Assembly (NCBI GenBank): GCA_902527105.1
Contig: CABZNT010000001.1
Coordinates: 62,001-126,000, forward strand
From: an uncultured Prochlorococcus sp.
GTDB lineage: Bacteria; Cyanobacteriota; Cyanobacteriia; PCC-6307; Cyanobiaceae
Reading direction: 5' to 3'
DNA: 64,000 nucleotides
Shown: positions 9,388 to 19,782 of the stretch, piece after piece
Layout of the letters: each line of letters starts with the position of its first letter
Numbering within the stretch: the first letter of the stretch is position 1
Made by a program: the position numbers and the translations under genes
The notes under the pieces: model-generated
Database searches by the model: none
Seen by the model: only the letters and a program-made list of their open reading frames with translations
Told to the model about the DNA's origin: nothing

Positions 9388-10065
9388 TTAAGTTACTTCA
9401 ATAGGATTTTTTTTTAAGGATTTTATCTCGATAATTTCTTCTTCAGAAACAATTGCCCATTTTTTAAATGATTTTTTGCAAGGATATCCTCCTGTTAAGT
9501 CTCCGAATGCAGGGAGATATAAAACATTTTTATTGTTATCCATTGCAAAACACCTAAAAGATAATTTATCTCCATTGTTTTTTAAATGGATTTTTGGATG
9601 ATAATGTCCACAAATATTCAAGGTTTTATTGTTTTTTAAATTAACTGGCTCATGGCTAAAAGTAATATTTTTAGTTTTTCTAATATCAAAAATTTTTATA
9701 TTTTTAAAATCACAACCTACATCATGATTTCCCAGGATGAGTTCAACTGTGGTTTTTAGTAGTTCAGGAAGATCCTCAACTTTTTTTTGAAGAGTTTTAT
9801 CTATTGAATATTTGCTGTGGAATAAATCTCCCAAAATTATTAATTTATCAGGAGTATATTTTTTTACTATTTTTTTTATTCTTGCGAAATTATTTTCATC
9901 TGAATTATTAGTAAGAGGGATACCATTTTGCTGAAAATACTCAGCTTTCCCAAGATGAATATCGGATATTAACAATTCTTTTGTTTGCGGTAAAAATAAA
10001 GCTCTTGAAGGAAGCATCTCTAACAATGTATCTTCCCAACAAAATTTAAAAGAACTTTTTTTCAT
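9388..10065 (-). CDS. pdeM: ligase-associated metallophosphoesterase (PdeM/MPE type)
   Basis: DIHLGKAEYF, ILGDLFHSK, LGNHD motifs; directly follows the Lhr helicase gene. Confidence 0.9.
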   Translation of the reverse strand: MKKSSFKFCWEDTLLEMLPSRALFLPQTKELLISDIHLGKAEYFQQNGIPLTNNSDENNFARIKKIVKKYTPDKLIILGDLFHSKYSIDKTLQKKVEDLPELLKTTVELILGNHDVGCDFKNIKIFDIRKTKNITFSHEPVNLKNNKTLNICGHYHPKIHLKNNGDKLSFRCFAMDNNKNVLYLPAFGDLTGGYPCKKSFKKWAIVSEEEIIEIKSLKKNPIEVT

Positions 10066-12564
10066 TTAATCACTATATTTTTTTATAAGTTTTTCTACTC
10101 TTTTTTCTATTGGTTCATTGCTTAAAGTATTTTTAAGTCTTTCAACTAATAAAGGGAAAGCAAAAGGGGTCGGAGTCTTTATCTCGTTTAACAGCATTTT
10201 TAAATTTTTTAATCTTTGTAATGATCTAGATATTCTTTTATTTTCTAATTGATATTCTTTAACTTCTTGATGCGATTGTTTTATTAAAAGATGGCCTTCT
10301 TCATATTTAGTAAAGACATCGAAGAAAAGACTTGAACTTATTTGAAGTTGAGAGGAAGTTTTTGTTTTGGTTGGATTATTTTGATTTACAAGACCACTTA
10401 TTTGGGCAATATTTTTAAATCTACGTTTTGTTAATTCTGAAAAATTAAGCGCATTTTCTAGATCTTCTTCTAATTTTTTGTTATCCAAAAAGTAATTGGC
10501 TTCTTTTTTTACTATGGAAAAATCATAATTTTCTGCTGTAGTTAAGCTGAATCCAAAATCATTAGCGGTAATACTAAATGTAGATTGTTTTAATTTTGCT
10601 AATCTTAAAGCCCATAGAAATGCAATCCCTTCATTTACAAATTTGCCATCAAGTGTAAAAACAAAAAGATTCGAAAAATCCTTGGTTTTATATATTTCTA
10701 TAAGGAATTCATCTCTCTTTGGAATATTTGAAAGAACTTTTTGTTTCTTCAATATTGGGCGTAATGAATTTAGTTCAGGATTTAAGTAATCATAATTTTC
10801 AAATTCATTGCATATATCTATTTCTTTTCTCAAACTTTCACAAAGTAGATCAGAAAATGCCATTTGACCTCCAACCCATGCAGGAATAAGAGAACTTTTT
10901 TTTGTCGATTTTTTAACGTATAAAATCATATCTCTGATTCTTACAAATTGGAGCATTTTACCGGCAAAGAAAAATGTATCTCCAGGATTTAATTTTGAAG
11001 CAAAATTCTCCTCTAAATTTCCTAAGGATTTACCTTTGATATATTTAACATTCACAAATTTGTCACTTGTAATTGTCCCAATATTGAACTTATGCATTCT
11101 TATTAAAGATTTGTCTTTTACAAAATATTTAAAGTTTTCATTATTATTTTGTGATTCTTCTTTAACTATCTTTTTATATTTTGGGTATGCTTTAAGGCAT
11201 TTTCCTCCATATTCTAAAAAGTCAAGACACCAATTCCAATCTTGATCTTTTAAGTTTCTATAACTCCAGCAATTTTTAATTCTTTCTTTCTCTATTTTCG
11301 GATCAAAGCCATTTCCGCATGCCAAACTTGTTAAATGTTGTAGAAGCACATCATAAGATAATTCAGGAAGACTAATTTCCTCAGATATACCGCTTTTTAT
11401 TATTCTTCTCATTGCACTAATCTCTAATAACTCCAAAGAATTTGTAGGCATAAAAATTATTTTTGATTTTCCACCTGGTCTATGAGCACTTCTTCCCGCT
11501 CTTTGGATAAGTCTAGCTAAATTCTTTGCGCTACCAATTTGAACTATTTGATCTACAGGTTGGAAGTCAACCCCCAAATCTAACGAGCTGGTGCAGACCA
11601 CCCATTTTATTAATCCGTCTTTAACCCCTTCTTCAACTCTTTTTCTATCATCTTTATCTAGAGAGCCGTGATGAAGTGCTATTTTGTCTTCCATCTCTGG
11701 CAGAAAAAATTTAAGACATTGATACCATCTTTCAGATTGGTTTCTTGTATTGGTGAATAATAAGGTGCTTTTATTTTTATCTAGGATTTTTAAAAGTGAA
11801 GAATGACTTCTAATTCCAAGATGACCACTCCATGGAAAGGTCGTTTCCTCCTCTGGCAGAACGCTTATAATTTCGATCTCTTTTTGAATATTTGTACTTA
11901 TAATTTTGGGTTTATTAGAGCTAATACCAACTATTGCTCTTGCTGCTTCTTCAATATTTCCAATAGTTGCAGACATTGCCCAAATTTGTAAATTTTTTAT
12001 ATTACCTCTTAGCCAACTTAAAGATAACTCGCACTGGTTTCCTCTTTTACTACCCATTAATTCATGCCATTCATCAATTATTATTGATGACAACTCCTTG
12101 AACATATTATTAGATTCTTTATTAGAAAGTAAAAGAGATAAAGACTCTGGAGTGGTAATAAGAATATTAGGTGGTTTAGCTAGTTGCTTTTTCTTTTCAT
12201 ATGGGGTTGTATCCCCATTTCTAATTTCAACTGTGATTTCTTTATTAAAATGTAAAGCTGCTAATTGTATGGAATTTTTTAAATCTCTAGTTAGAGCTTT
12301 TAAAGGCGTTATTAATAATATATTCACACTTTTATTATTTTTTGGATCTTCTATCTGTGATAAAGGTCCCATTAATGCAGCATAAGTTTTGCCGCATCCA
12401 GTAGGAACTTGTATTATTCCATTCTCTCCATTTAAAAATGCTTCCCAAGATTCGATCTGGTAGGGTAATGGCTCCCATCCATTTGAGTAGAAAAACTGTT
12501 TAATTTTAGAAATTAAATTATTTTGCTTACTATTTTGCTTACTATTTTGTGTAATATTTTTCAT
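10066..12564 (-). CDS. ligase-associated DEXH-box helicase (Lhr-core)
   Basis: VPTGCGKTYAAL, DEWHE, SATIG, QRAGRSAHRPGG motifs. Confidence 0.92.
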   Translation of the reverse strand: MKNITQNSKQNSKQNNLISKIKQFFYSNGWEPLPYQIESWEAFLNGENGIIQVPTGCGKTYAALMGPLSQIEDPKNNKSVNILLITPLKALTRDLKNSIQLAALHFNKEITVEIRNGDTTPYEKKKQLAKPPNILITTPESLSLLLSNKESNNMFKELSSIIIDEWHELMGSKRGNQCELSLSWLRGNIKNLQIWAMSATIGNIEEAARAIVGISSNKPKIISTNIQKEIEIISVLPEEETTFPWSGHLGIRSHSSLLKILDKNKSTLLFTNTRNQSERWYQCLKFFLPEMEDKIALHHGSLDKDDRKRVEEGVKDGLIKWVVCTSSLDLGVDFQPVDQIVQIGSAKNLARLIQRAGRSAHRPGGKSKIIFMPTNSLELLEISAMRRIIKSGISEEISLPELSYDVLLQHLTSLACGNGFDPKIEKERIKNCWSYRNLKDQDWNWCLDFLEYGGKCLKAYPKYKKIVKEESQNNNENFKYFVKDKSLIRMHKFNIGTITSDKFVNVKYIKGKSLGNLEENFASKLNPGDTFFFAGKMLQFVRIRDMILYVKKSTKKSSLIPAWVGGQMAFSDLLCESLRKEIDICNEFENYDYLNPELNSLRPILKKQKVLSNIPKRDEFLIEIYKTKDFSNLFVFTLDGKFVNEGIAFLWALRLAKLKQSTFSITANDFGFSLTTAENYDFSIVKKEANYFLDNKKLEEDLENALNFSELTKRRFKNIAQISGLVNQNNPTKTKTSSQLQISSSLFFDVFTKYEEGHLLIKQSHQEVKEYQLENKRISRSLQRLKNLKMLLNEIKTPTPFAFPLLVERLKNTLSNEPIEKRVEKLIKKYSD
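12520..12549. repeat. 12-bp tandem repeat (ATTTTGCTTACT x2 + partial) in the Lhr N-terminal coding region
   Basis: Direct reading; encodes NSKQNSKQN. Confidence 0.8.
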
Positions 12565-14201
12565 GATATTTTTTTCATCAGTTTATAAGCATTCTCAAGG
12601 CTATCTGCATCATAAATTTTTTTATCTTTTCTCCATTTTGTTATTCTTGGAAATCTTACTGCTATTCCTGACTTATGACGTTTTGAAATTTGTATTTTCT
12701 CAAAAGATATTTCGAAAACCATTTCTGGTTTTAATGATCGAACAGGACCAAATTTTTCTATTGTATTTTTCCTTATCCATTTATCAAGCTCTTTAATCTC
12801 AATATTCGTTAAACCAGAATATGCACTTGCAAATTTAATTAATTCTTGGTCTTTCCATAATGCAAAACTGTAATCTGTATAAAGACCAGCTCTTCTACCG
12901 CTACCGCCCCTAGCGTAAATTAGAACAGCATCCAGTTGCATAGGATCAACTTTATATTTCCACCAAATACCTTTTTTTCTACCAGAGTAGTATATAGAAG
13001 TCTTTTTCTTAATTATTAATCCTTCAGTATTATTTTCTCGAGATTTTTCTTTATAAGTTAAAGCATCAAGCCAATCTTTAGGAAAGATTAAATCACATAT
13101 TTTGAAAATATCAGAGATATTATTCTCTCTTTTATTTTGCCATTTTGAAAAATATTTTTCTAACTCAATTCTTCTATTCTCTAATTTAATTTCTCTTATA
13201 TCTCTTCCATTAATCTCTAAAAGATCATAAGCAATAAAAATAATTGGATATTTTATTTGGATTGCTCTATTAGGAGATTTTCTATTTATTCTTTTTTGAA
13301 GTAAAGAAAAATCTAAAGCAATTTGTTCTTTAAAATCCCAAACTAATAATTCCCCATCTAGAACAAAATCGTCTTTTATATGAGACATTTTCTCTACTAA
13401 TTCAGGGAAAGATTCATTTACTAATTCTTGCCCTCTTGTCCATAACGAAACATTGCCTGATCTTTTAATTAATTGCATCCTTATTCCGTCGTATTTCCAT
13501 TCAAATTGAAAATCATTTATTGAATGTTTGAAGATTTTATCTTCAATAGTATTGGCGAGAAGAAATGGAAATGGTTTGGAATTTAACTCTTGAAGATTGA
13601 TATTCTTATTAATTAAAAATTCATATGAATCAATTGAAGGCTTGAAATTACCCATCAACCTATGAGAAATAATTTCTTCATCAATATTAATTAGTTTTGA
13701 TATTGATTTTGTAATTAATCCGATAGAGACTCCTACTCTAAAAGTGCCTGTAAGAATTTTATTGAAAATTAAATGGTAATCTTCAGGTAATCTTTCCCAA
13801 ATATTTTTAATCTGTAAATTTTTCTCCTCCTCATTAAGGTTTGATAATTCAGGTATTGTTTTGCTTAGTAATTCATTGAGACTTATATTTGATAATTTTT
13901 TATTTCTAGAAGTAGTTTTATTTTTAAGTAATAATGTTATTACCTCAGCAGAATCACCAACTTTTAAATAACAGGTATCAATTAGCCATTCGGGATATTC
14001 ATATATTTGAGAAAAAAGATTTTTTAAATATCTTCCACTTATAAATCTCTTATTACTTTTCCCAGTTAGTAAATATATTGCCCATGAATTATCTATTGGT
14101 TCATTTGATAAAAAATACTTTTTTAAAACTTCAATTTTATTATTTGTACTATTAATTGAATCTAGATCACCAAATAATTCTGAAAACTTTTTTAAGCTCA
14201 T
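12561..14201 (-). CDS. ATP-dependent DNA ligase
   Basis: Adenylation motif EWKYDGIRMQ, DGELLVW, GLIIKKK, WWKYK motifs. Confidence 0.93.
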   Translation of the reverse strand: MSLKKFSELFGDLDSINSTNNKIEVLKKYFLSNEPIDNSWAIYLLTGKSNKRFISGRYLKNLFSQIYEYPEWLIDTCYLKVGDSAEVITLLLKNKTTSRNKKLSNISLNELLSKTIPELSNLNEEEKNLQIKNIWERLPEDYHLIFNKILTGTFRVGVSIGLITKSISKLINIDEEIISHRLMGNFKPSIDSYEFLINKNINLQELNSKPFPFLLANTIEDKIFKHSINDFQFEWKYDGIRMQLIKRSGNVSLWTRGQELVNESFPELVEKMSHIKDDFVLDGELLVWDFKEQIALDFSLLQKRINRKSPNRAIQIKYPIIFIAYDLLEINGRDIREIKLENRRIELEKYFSKWQNKRENNISDIFKICDLIFPKDWLDALTYKEKSRENNTEGLIIKKKTSIYYSGRKKGIWWKYKVDPMQLDAVLIYARGGSGRRAGLYTDYSFALWKDQELIKFASAYSGLTNIEIKELDKWIRKNTIEKFGPVRSLKPEMVFEISFEKIQISKRHKSGIAVRFPRITKWRKDKKIYDADSLENAYKLMKKIS

Positions 14202-14203
14202 AT

Positions 14204-15190
14204 TTATTTACCGAATAAAAGGACATTTATTGATTCCTTTTCAACTAAATATTTACTTAAGGCTTCACTATCTCCATGATGAAAAAATACATTTTTTGCT
14301 TCAGAATTTTTTACTACTTCTAGAATCCCATCCCAATCAGCATGATCAGAGATTGCGAACCCTTTGTCATATCCTGATCTTTTTCTTAGAGCTCTTATTG
14401 ACATCCATCCACTTGCAAAAGCTGTTTGAATATTTTTGAAATTTTTTAAATAAGAGCCCTTACTTAAAGATGGCGGTAATAATATTAAACTTCCTTTAAG
14501 TTCATCAATCTTTTTTTTATTTTCGATTTTTATAGTATCTTTAATATCAATTCCAAGTTTCTTATAACTATTGTTCATTTTATGAATACTTTCATGGGAA
14601 TAAATATTTCCTTTAAAATTTGTTTGACTAATTTCGTTTAATAATCTCTGAGCTTTTCCAAGTGAATAGCAGAAAAGTAAAGATGTTTTTTCTGGTGAAT
14701 TAGTTATCCATTTTGAAATATCATTTGCTATTTTATTTGTTTCATCCCACTTAAATATTGGTAAACCAAAAGTACATTCACTTATTAAATAATCAGTTTT
14801 TACTATTTCAAATTGTTTGCAAGTCTCATCTTTTTGAAGCTTAAAGTCTCCTGAAATTAACCATTTTTCTTCAGCAAAAATAAACCTTATTTGACTAGAT
14901 CCAAGGATGTGACCGGATGGATGAAAAGAAATATTGATGCCATTTATCTTGAATTCTTCTCCATATTCAAAAGTCTTAATTTTGATATTACCTCCAACTC
15001 TTCCTTTAAGAAGTATTGCAGTCTCCTTAGTAGAAATGTATTCTTCACAGCCAAATGTAAAGTGATCAAAATGAGCATGGGTTATTAAAGCCTTTTTTAC
15101 TGGCTTGGTTGGATCAATCCAAATATCAGCAAGTTCACAATAAAGATTTCCATCTTTGTATCTAATTAAATATTCTTGTTTAGTTCTCAA
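14204..15190 (-). CDS. ligase-associated exonuclease, SNM1/metallo-beta-lactamase family; TTG start
   Basis: THAHFDHFTFG, FHPSGHILGSSQ, SGDFK motifs. Confidence 0.9.
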   Translation of the reverse strand: MRTKQEYLIRYKDGNLYCELADIWIDPTKPVKKALITHAHFDHFTFGCEEYISTKETAILLKGRVGGNIKIKTFEYGEEFKINGINISFHPSGHILGSSQIRFIFAEEKWLISGDFKLQKDETCKQFEIVKTDYLISECTFGLPIFKWDETNKIANDISKWITNSPEKTSLLFCYSLGKAQRLLNEISQTNFKGNIYSHESIHKMNNSYKKLGIDIKDTIKIENKKKIDELKGSLILLPPSLSKGSYLKNFKNIQTAFASGWMSIRALRKRSGYDKGFAISDHADWDGILEVVKNSEAKNVFFHHGDSEALSKYLVEKESINVLLFGK

Positions 15191-15225
15191 AACTACATCT
15201 CTTAAAATGAAGTTAATTTAGCTAA

Positions 15226-15639
15226 TTATGCCCATGCTTGTTTTGATAAAGCTATGGCTGAAATTGTTAGGAGAGCAATAACTACAAATTTGTTACCCCA
15301 ATTAATCATGAATGAACTAATTTTGTTATGCGAAACTCTATTAGATGGCATAATTTTTTTCTGATTCAGAATGTGATGATTTTCATTATTTTCTAAATAA
15401 TTTAAATTTTTAATCTCATTTATTAATTTAGATTCGCAAGTTGAGAGTTGTTCTACTTGATTTAATAAGTCAATATCTTCTGGTCTTAATAAAGAATTTA
15501 ATTCTTTAATTTGTCTTTCGTTTTTCATAAGAAATTCATTAACTATCTCATCTGTTCCTAACCCATTCTTAATATTTAAAAGAATATCATCTCTTTCCCA
15601 GGATTTTTCTAGAGAATTTAAAATTTTGGTTATGCTCAT
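15226..15639 (-). CDS. hypothetical protein with C-terminal membrane segment
   Basis: 137-aa ORF ending in a hydrophobic segment. Confidence 0.65.
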   Translation of the reverse strand: MSITKILNSLEKSWERDDILLNIKNGLGTDEIVNEFLMKNERQIKELNSLLRPEDIDLLNQVEQLSTCESKLINEIKNLNYLENNENHHILNQKKIMPSNRVSHNKISSFMINWGNKFVVIALLTISAIALSKQAWA

Positions 15640-15722
15640 TTTGAGTATTTTTACTTATGATAAATTATTATTTTTTTCTTCTGTGGCTTATTTCTTCAAG
15701 TAATTAAAAAAATTATTTTTAT

Positions 15723-16004
15723 TTAAGATTTGCGAATAAGTCTGTTTGCAAAATATTTTATCTTCACCTTTTCTACAATTTTTTTTGAACTGCTTTTGGT
15801 TTTAACTTTATTTAAATTGATCACTTCATCTGAGACATTTTTGCCCGTTTCAAAATAACTTTTAATTTTTTCTAATTCTTCTTCATTTAATCTCTTTGTC
15901 GCCCCTTTTGCGTTTATTCCAAGTTTCTTGCAGGCTAATAATATTCTATTACTTTCGATATTAAGATCTTTGGCAATACTGAAAATAGGAGTGTTGATAG
16001 ACAT
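15723..16004 (-). CDS. IF-2 N-terminal-domain-only protein (IF2_N-like)
   Basis: PIFSIAKDLNIESNRILLACKKLGINAKGATKRLNEEELEKI resembles the IF2_N motif; no GTPase domain. Confidence 0.7.
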   Translation of the reverse strand: MSINTPIFSIAKDLNIESNRILLACKKLGINAKGATKRLNEEELEKIKSYFETGKNVSDEVINLNKVKTKSSSKKIVEKVKIKYFANRLIRKS

Positions 16005-16101
16005 TATTTTCTTTACTATGTAATTTATTATTTATAGTATATTTACAAATTAGAAATTAAATATATTTTTAACTATTATTAATTTCAAAAACTTTGTTTA
16101 A

Positions 16102-17421
16102 TTATGCTACTTCATCTTCGAAATTATTTAAATCATTAAACTTTTTCTTCATTGTTGGGTTATTTCTAGTTAATTTCTTTACTGTCAAATCTTGTGATTT
16201 GCTGTCAGCAGATAAAAGATGTTTTTTCGAGAGAATTAAGGCTTCTTTGGTTTTTTGCAAATGGGTTATTGATTTATCAATTTCTGAAATTGCATCATTA
16301 AATCTATCTTGGGCAAGTGAAACATTTTTACCAACTGCATTCTTAAATTGCTCAAGAGTACTTTCAAAATTAGTTATGTCATAATTTTCGCGTTTCATTA
16401 AATCAATTTGTGATTTGTATTTTAAGGTTTCCATAGATGCATTTCTTAGTATAGAAATAATAGGCAAGAAAAATTGAGGTCTTATGACATACATCTTTGG
16501 AAATCTATGTGACACATCTACTATTCCTGAATTATAAAGTTCACTATCTGGTTCTAAAAGCGAAACTAATACTGCATACTCACAAGATTTTTGTGTTCTA
16601 TCTTTATCTAATTCTTTTAAAAAATCTTCGTTTTTTCTTTTATTAGTTCCATTTAGACTTTCGTTCTTCATCTCGAACATTATAGATACAACTTCAGTTT
16701 CATTTTCATCAAATTCTCTAAATATATAGTCACCTTTACTTCCAGAAGTAGCATCATTATCCTTTTCAAAATAAGAGTTTTTAAACGCAGAGGCGCGATT
16801 CAGATTAAATTGGGTCTCACAATGGATTTCTAAGGTTTCTCCAACCATCTTTGTAGATAATCTAGATCTCATTTCTCTTAACTCCTGAATAGTCAGGTCC
16901 CTTTCACTAATTTTGCTTTTGTACTTTTCTTCAATTAATTTTTCATTAATTGAATGTTCAAGCCTCATCTTTTCAATTGAATTTGTTAGTGAAGAGTTTT
17001 CTTTTTCTAAATTTGTAACAGCTTCACTAACTTTGTTTTTTAAAGATAATTCGGAAATTAAAGACTGGTTTTTGATCTCATCCTTCAATTTGATTAATTC
17101 ATTATTCATTGAATTAATTTTATTTGTTGCTTGATTTTTTAAATCATTAAGGGCATTTGCTTTCTTTTCTTCAGCTATTTTTAATTTGGATTCAAGAGTT
17201 TGGATCTCAGACTCTTTAATGCGATTTTGCTCCATTAACTCTATTTTTAACTCACGTTTTAAAATTTCCAAAGTTTTTTTATTATCTTCTTCAGCCAAAA
17301 TTAGTCTTTCTTTTATTTGTTTGTTAAATTCTTCGTCTTTTATCTGAAGAAGTATTTCTTCAAAGCTGCTGGGATCAATTCGGAAAGTTTTGCCGCATGA
17401 AGGACATTTAATATCTTTCAT
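16102..17421 (-). CDS. DUF2130 family protein with N-terminal zinc ribbon and long coiled coil
   Basis: KCPSCGKTF ribbon; GETLEIHCETQFN...GDYIFRE...ISIMFEMKNE core. Confidence 0.88.
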   Translation of the reverse strand: MKDIKCPSCGKTFRIDPSSFEEILLQIKDEEFNKQIKERLILAEEDNKKTLEILKRELKIELMEQNRIKESEIQTLESKLKIAEEKKANALNDLKNQATNKINSMNNELIKLKDEIKNQSLISELSLKNKVSEAVTNLEKENSSLTNSIEKMRLEHSINEKLIEEKYKSKISERDLTIQELREMRSRLSTKMVGETLEIHCETQFNLNRASAFKNSYFEKDNDATSGSKGDYIFREFDENETEVVSIMFEMKNESLNGTNKRKNEDFLKELDKDRTQKSCEYAVLVSLLEPDSELYNSGIVDVSHRFPKMYVIRPQFFLPIISILRNASMETLKYKSQIDLMKRENYDITNFESTLEQFKNAVGKNVSLAQDRFNDAISEIDKSITHLQKTKEALILSKKHLLSADSKSQDLTVKKLTRNNPTMKKKFNDLNNFEDEVA

Positions 17422-17553
17422 TTTTTAATTACAAAATTAATATTTAGAAAGGATTTAATATTCGAATTATGTAAAAAGAATATTATTCTTGACTAAGAAT
17501 AAACAATGATCGAATGTTATGCATTAAAAAATAAAATAATTACTCAATTAAAG

Positions 17554-17922
17554 TTATATTAATCCTGATTCCTTAAGAATATTTATTTTATTTGCTAATT
17601 CAATATCTGCAGAAGATATTGAGTGGTCTAAAGTTTTGTGAGATGAAACTGTGTAACCACTATCATCAACAAATTCGTCTTCAGTATCTGTGAAGTGGGC
17701 ATTCTCATTTTGGAGATCTTTAAAATTATCCGACTTGTATAAATTTGATTTATTGATATTACTATATCCAAAATTCGCAATTCCTCTGGCATCTAATGCT
17801 TCCTCAACTAATATTCCAACCACCTTAGATCTACTTATAGATTCGCTCTTGGATATTTCATCAATAATTTCAAGTACTCTTTTTCTAGGGAGATATCCTA
17901 TTCTTTTAACTTTATTTTCCAT
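17554..17922 (-). CDS. hypothetical protein, possible ribbon-helix-helix (CopG-like) N terminus
   Basis: RIGYLPRKRVLEIIDEISKSESISRSKVVGILVEEAL. Confidence 0.6.
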   Translation of the reverse strand: MENKVKRIGYLPRKRVLEIIDEISKSESISRSKVVGILVEEALDARGIANFGYSNINKSNLYKSDNFKDLQNENAHFTDTEDEFVDDSGYTVSSHKTLDHSISSADIELANKINILKESGLI

Positions 17923-18149
17923 GAGTTTTAATATATGTCAATATTGTAACACTTCTGTCAAATGTAATCAGATTTTGATTAATAGCATATATTTATGAAT
18001 TTAAATAATGAGATTAAAGTATAATTTTAAAGAATACTCATACAAAGTTATTTCTCAAATAATCATGAGGATAGTTTTATATGCTTCTTCTAATTACTCT
18101 TGCAGAATGGGTCGGATCTCTGAATTTCTTAATTTAAATTCTAAATATT

Positions 18150-18353
18150 ATGAAAGATAAACTATATGATAATGCTGATAGCTTTGCGATGTCATTTGAT
18201 GAGGAATGGGAAAATATTGATTGTGATGATACACGATTAAAGATAGATAAGGTATTTGAACTTTTATCAGACCACCCTTTTTTAATATCTAATCCAGAAA
18301 ATGCTAGAAAAATGGCAGAATTTAGGATATTTTCATTAAAAAAATTTAAATAA
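18150..18353 (+). CDS. small acidic hypothetical protein
   Basis: 67-aa ORF. Confidence 0.6.
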   Translation: MKDKLYDNADSFAMSFDEEWENIDCDDTRLKIDKVFELLSDHPFLISNPENARKMAEFRIFSLKKFK

Positions 18354-18409
18354 TTATTTTTTAATTTATTAGAAATAGTTATTCAAAAATAACCTTAATT
18401 ACTAAAGAT

Positions 18410-18583
18410 TTAAATAGTTGGTGTATTAAAAAACCCTTTACTGTATAAAAATATTATTATGCCAATAATTGGACCTATACCAAAAACAAACAGCACTAAT
18501 TTCGAAGAATTTTTTGTTTGACCTAATTTTTGATTTTTTAAATTTGAATTAGCTTGATTTTTTTTTGATTTTTTCTTTTTCAT
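18410..18583 (-). CDS. 57-aa basic single-span membrane hypothetical protein
   Basis: Internal ATG of the 18410..18757 ORF gives MKKKKSKKNQ...LVLFVFGIGPIIGIIIFLYSKGFFNTPTI. Confidence 0.55.
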   Translation of the reverse strand: MKKKKSKKNQANSNLKNQKLGQTKNSSKLVLFVFGIGPIIGIIIFLYSKGFFNTPTI

Positions 18584-18721
18584 GAAGAATATCCTACTAC
18601 AACGTGACTTTAAAAGGTACTTAGATATGTTATAGGGTTTGAAATAATTTTTTAAATTAACTAAATTGATATGGAAGTTAAAAAAGACCATATTGTATAA
18701 TGTAAAGAATATAAAGGAAAT

Positions 18722-18919
18722 ATGAGTGCAACTAAGAGAGAGGAAGTATGTTCTCACCTTAGATATATAAGGTTAGAGCTTAGAGAAATGCATCAAATGC
18801 TCATCAAAGAAGATTTATTGCCCGATCTTAATGAAGCTAGGGAAGTACTCGCACAGCTTGATGCTTTATTGGATTTATTATCAGAAAAAAGAGTAAAGAA
18901 AATAAAAAACCAATTTTGA
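18722..18919 (+). CDS. small hypothetical protein
   Basis: 65-aa ORF, helical composition. Confidence 0.65.
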   Translation: MSATKREEVCSHLRYIRLELREMHQMLIKEDLLPDLNEAREVLAQLDALLDLLSEKRVKKIKNQF

Positions 18920-18943
18920 AAACTTTAAGTTTATTTAAATATA

Positions 18944-19138
18944 TTAAAAATAATTTGTAGCGGATTCTATTTTTTTTCTATTATCATGCATTTGTTCTAA
19001 TTTATTGTATATTTCTTTAATTTGGATTTGTATTAGATCGGTCGAATGTATTTTACTTAAGGCATCTAATGTTGATAGAAGGCTTTCTTTGGCTTCAATT
19101 AAATGTCTACATTCTTTACTACCTGCTTCGTAAGACAT
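18944..19138 (-). CDS. small hypothetical protein
   Basis: 64-aa ORF. Confidence 0.6.
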   Translation of the reverse strand: MSYEAGSKECRHLIEAKESLLSTLDALSKIHSTDLIQIQIKEIYNKLEQMHDNRKKIESATNYF

Positions 19139-19286
19139 AAGATTTTTTATAAATATAAAAAATAATTATCCCAAATATATTAAAAATTCTTCCGTATTGC
19201 TTGATACTCTTATTAAATCAACGCTTATTAATGTAATTTTCAATACAGAATAAGAAATTATTTTTACTAATATTTAATAAAAACTT

Positions 19287-19469
19287 ATGCAAGAAAACAC
19301 CAAAGATTATAAATACTGTATTAAGTTGGCGTTAGATAATGCAAAAAAAAGAATCAATTTACTAGATAATTCTAACAAAAACTGTGTCCTAGAAGAATAT
19401 AAGGAATGGATTCATGATGGATTAAATAAGCATTCAGTTTTACTACTAAGAGATGATCCGATCATCTAA
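19287..19469 (+). CDS. small hypothetical protein
   Basis: 60-aa ORF. Confidence 0.55.
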   Translation: MQENTKDYKYCIKLALDNAKKRINLLDNSNKNCVLEEYKEWIHDGLNKHSVLLLRDDPII

Positions 19470-19489
19470 GAATAATGTAAAAAAATTTT

Positions 19490-19585
19490 CTAATTCTTTG
19501 TACTTGAAGTAACCTTAAATAAAAAATAAAGACTTACTATAAAAATTATTGAAAGAATAACAGTTAATGAAGAAAAACTATCCAT
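19490..19585 (-). CDS. 31-aa single-span membrane peptide MDSFSSLTVILSIIFIVSLYFLFKVTSSTKN
   Basis: Hand-translated; absent from ORF track. Confidence 0.45.
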   Translation of the reverse strand: MDSFSSLTVILSIIFIVSLYFLFKVTSSTKN

Positions 19586-19644
19586 ATCTTTAATAATTAA
19601 AAAATTTATTTAACTATAGCAGTTAAGTTAATTAAGTCCTGCAT

Positions 19645-19773
19645 TCAGTTTTCTTTGAAAAGTGAAAGAATAAATTTATCCAAACTTTCTTTTTCTAAAG
19701 AAATTTTTTTGTTCTTATAGGTTTTTAATTTCTTAAAAATTAAATCAACTAAGTGTTCTGATTTTAAAGTCAT
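19645..19773 (-). CDS. 42-aa hypothetical peptide MTLKSEHLVDLIFKKLKTYKNKKISLEKESLDKFILSLFKEN
   Basis: Hand-translated; absent from ORF track. Confidence 0.5.
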   Translation of the reverse strand: MTLKSEHLVDLIFKKLKTYKNKKISLEKESLDKFILSLFKEN

Positions 19774-19782
19774 ATATTAAAT

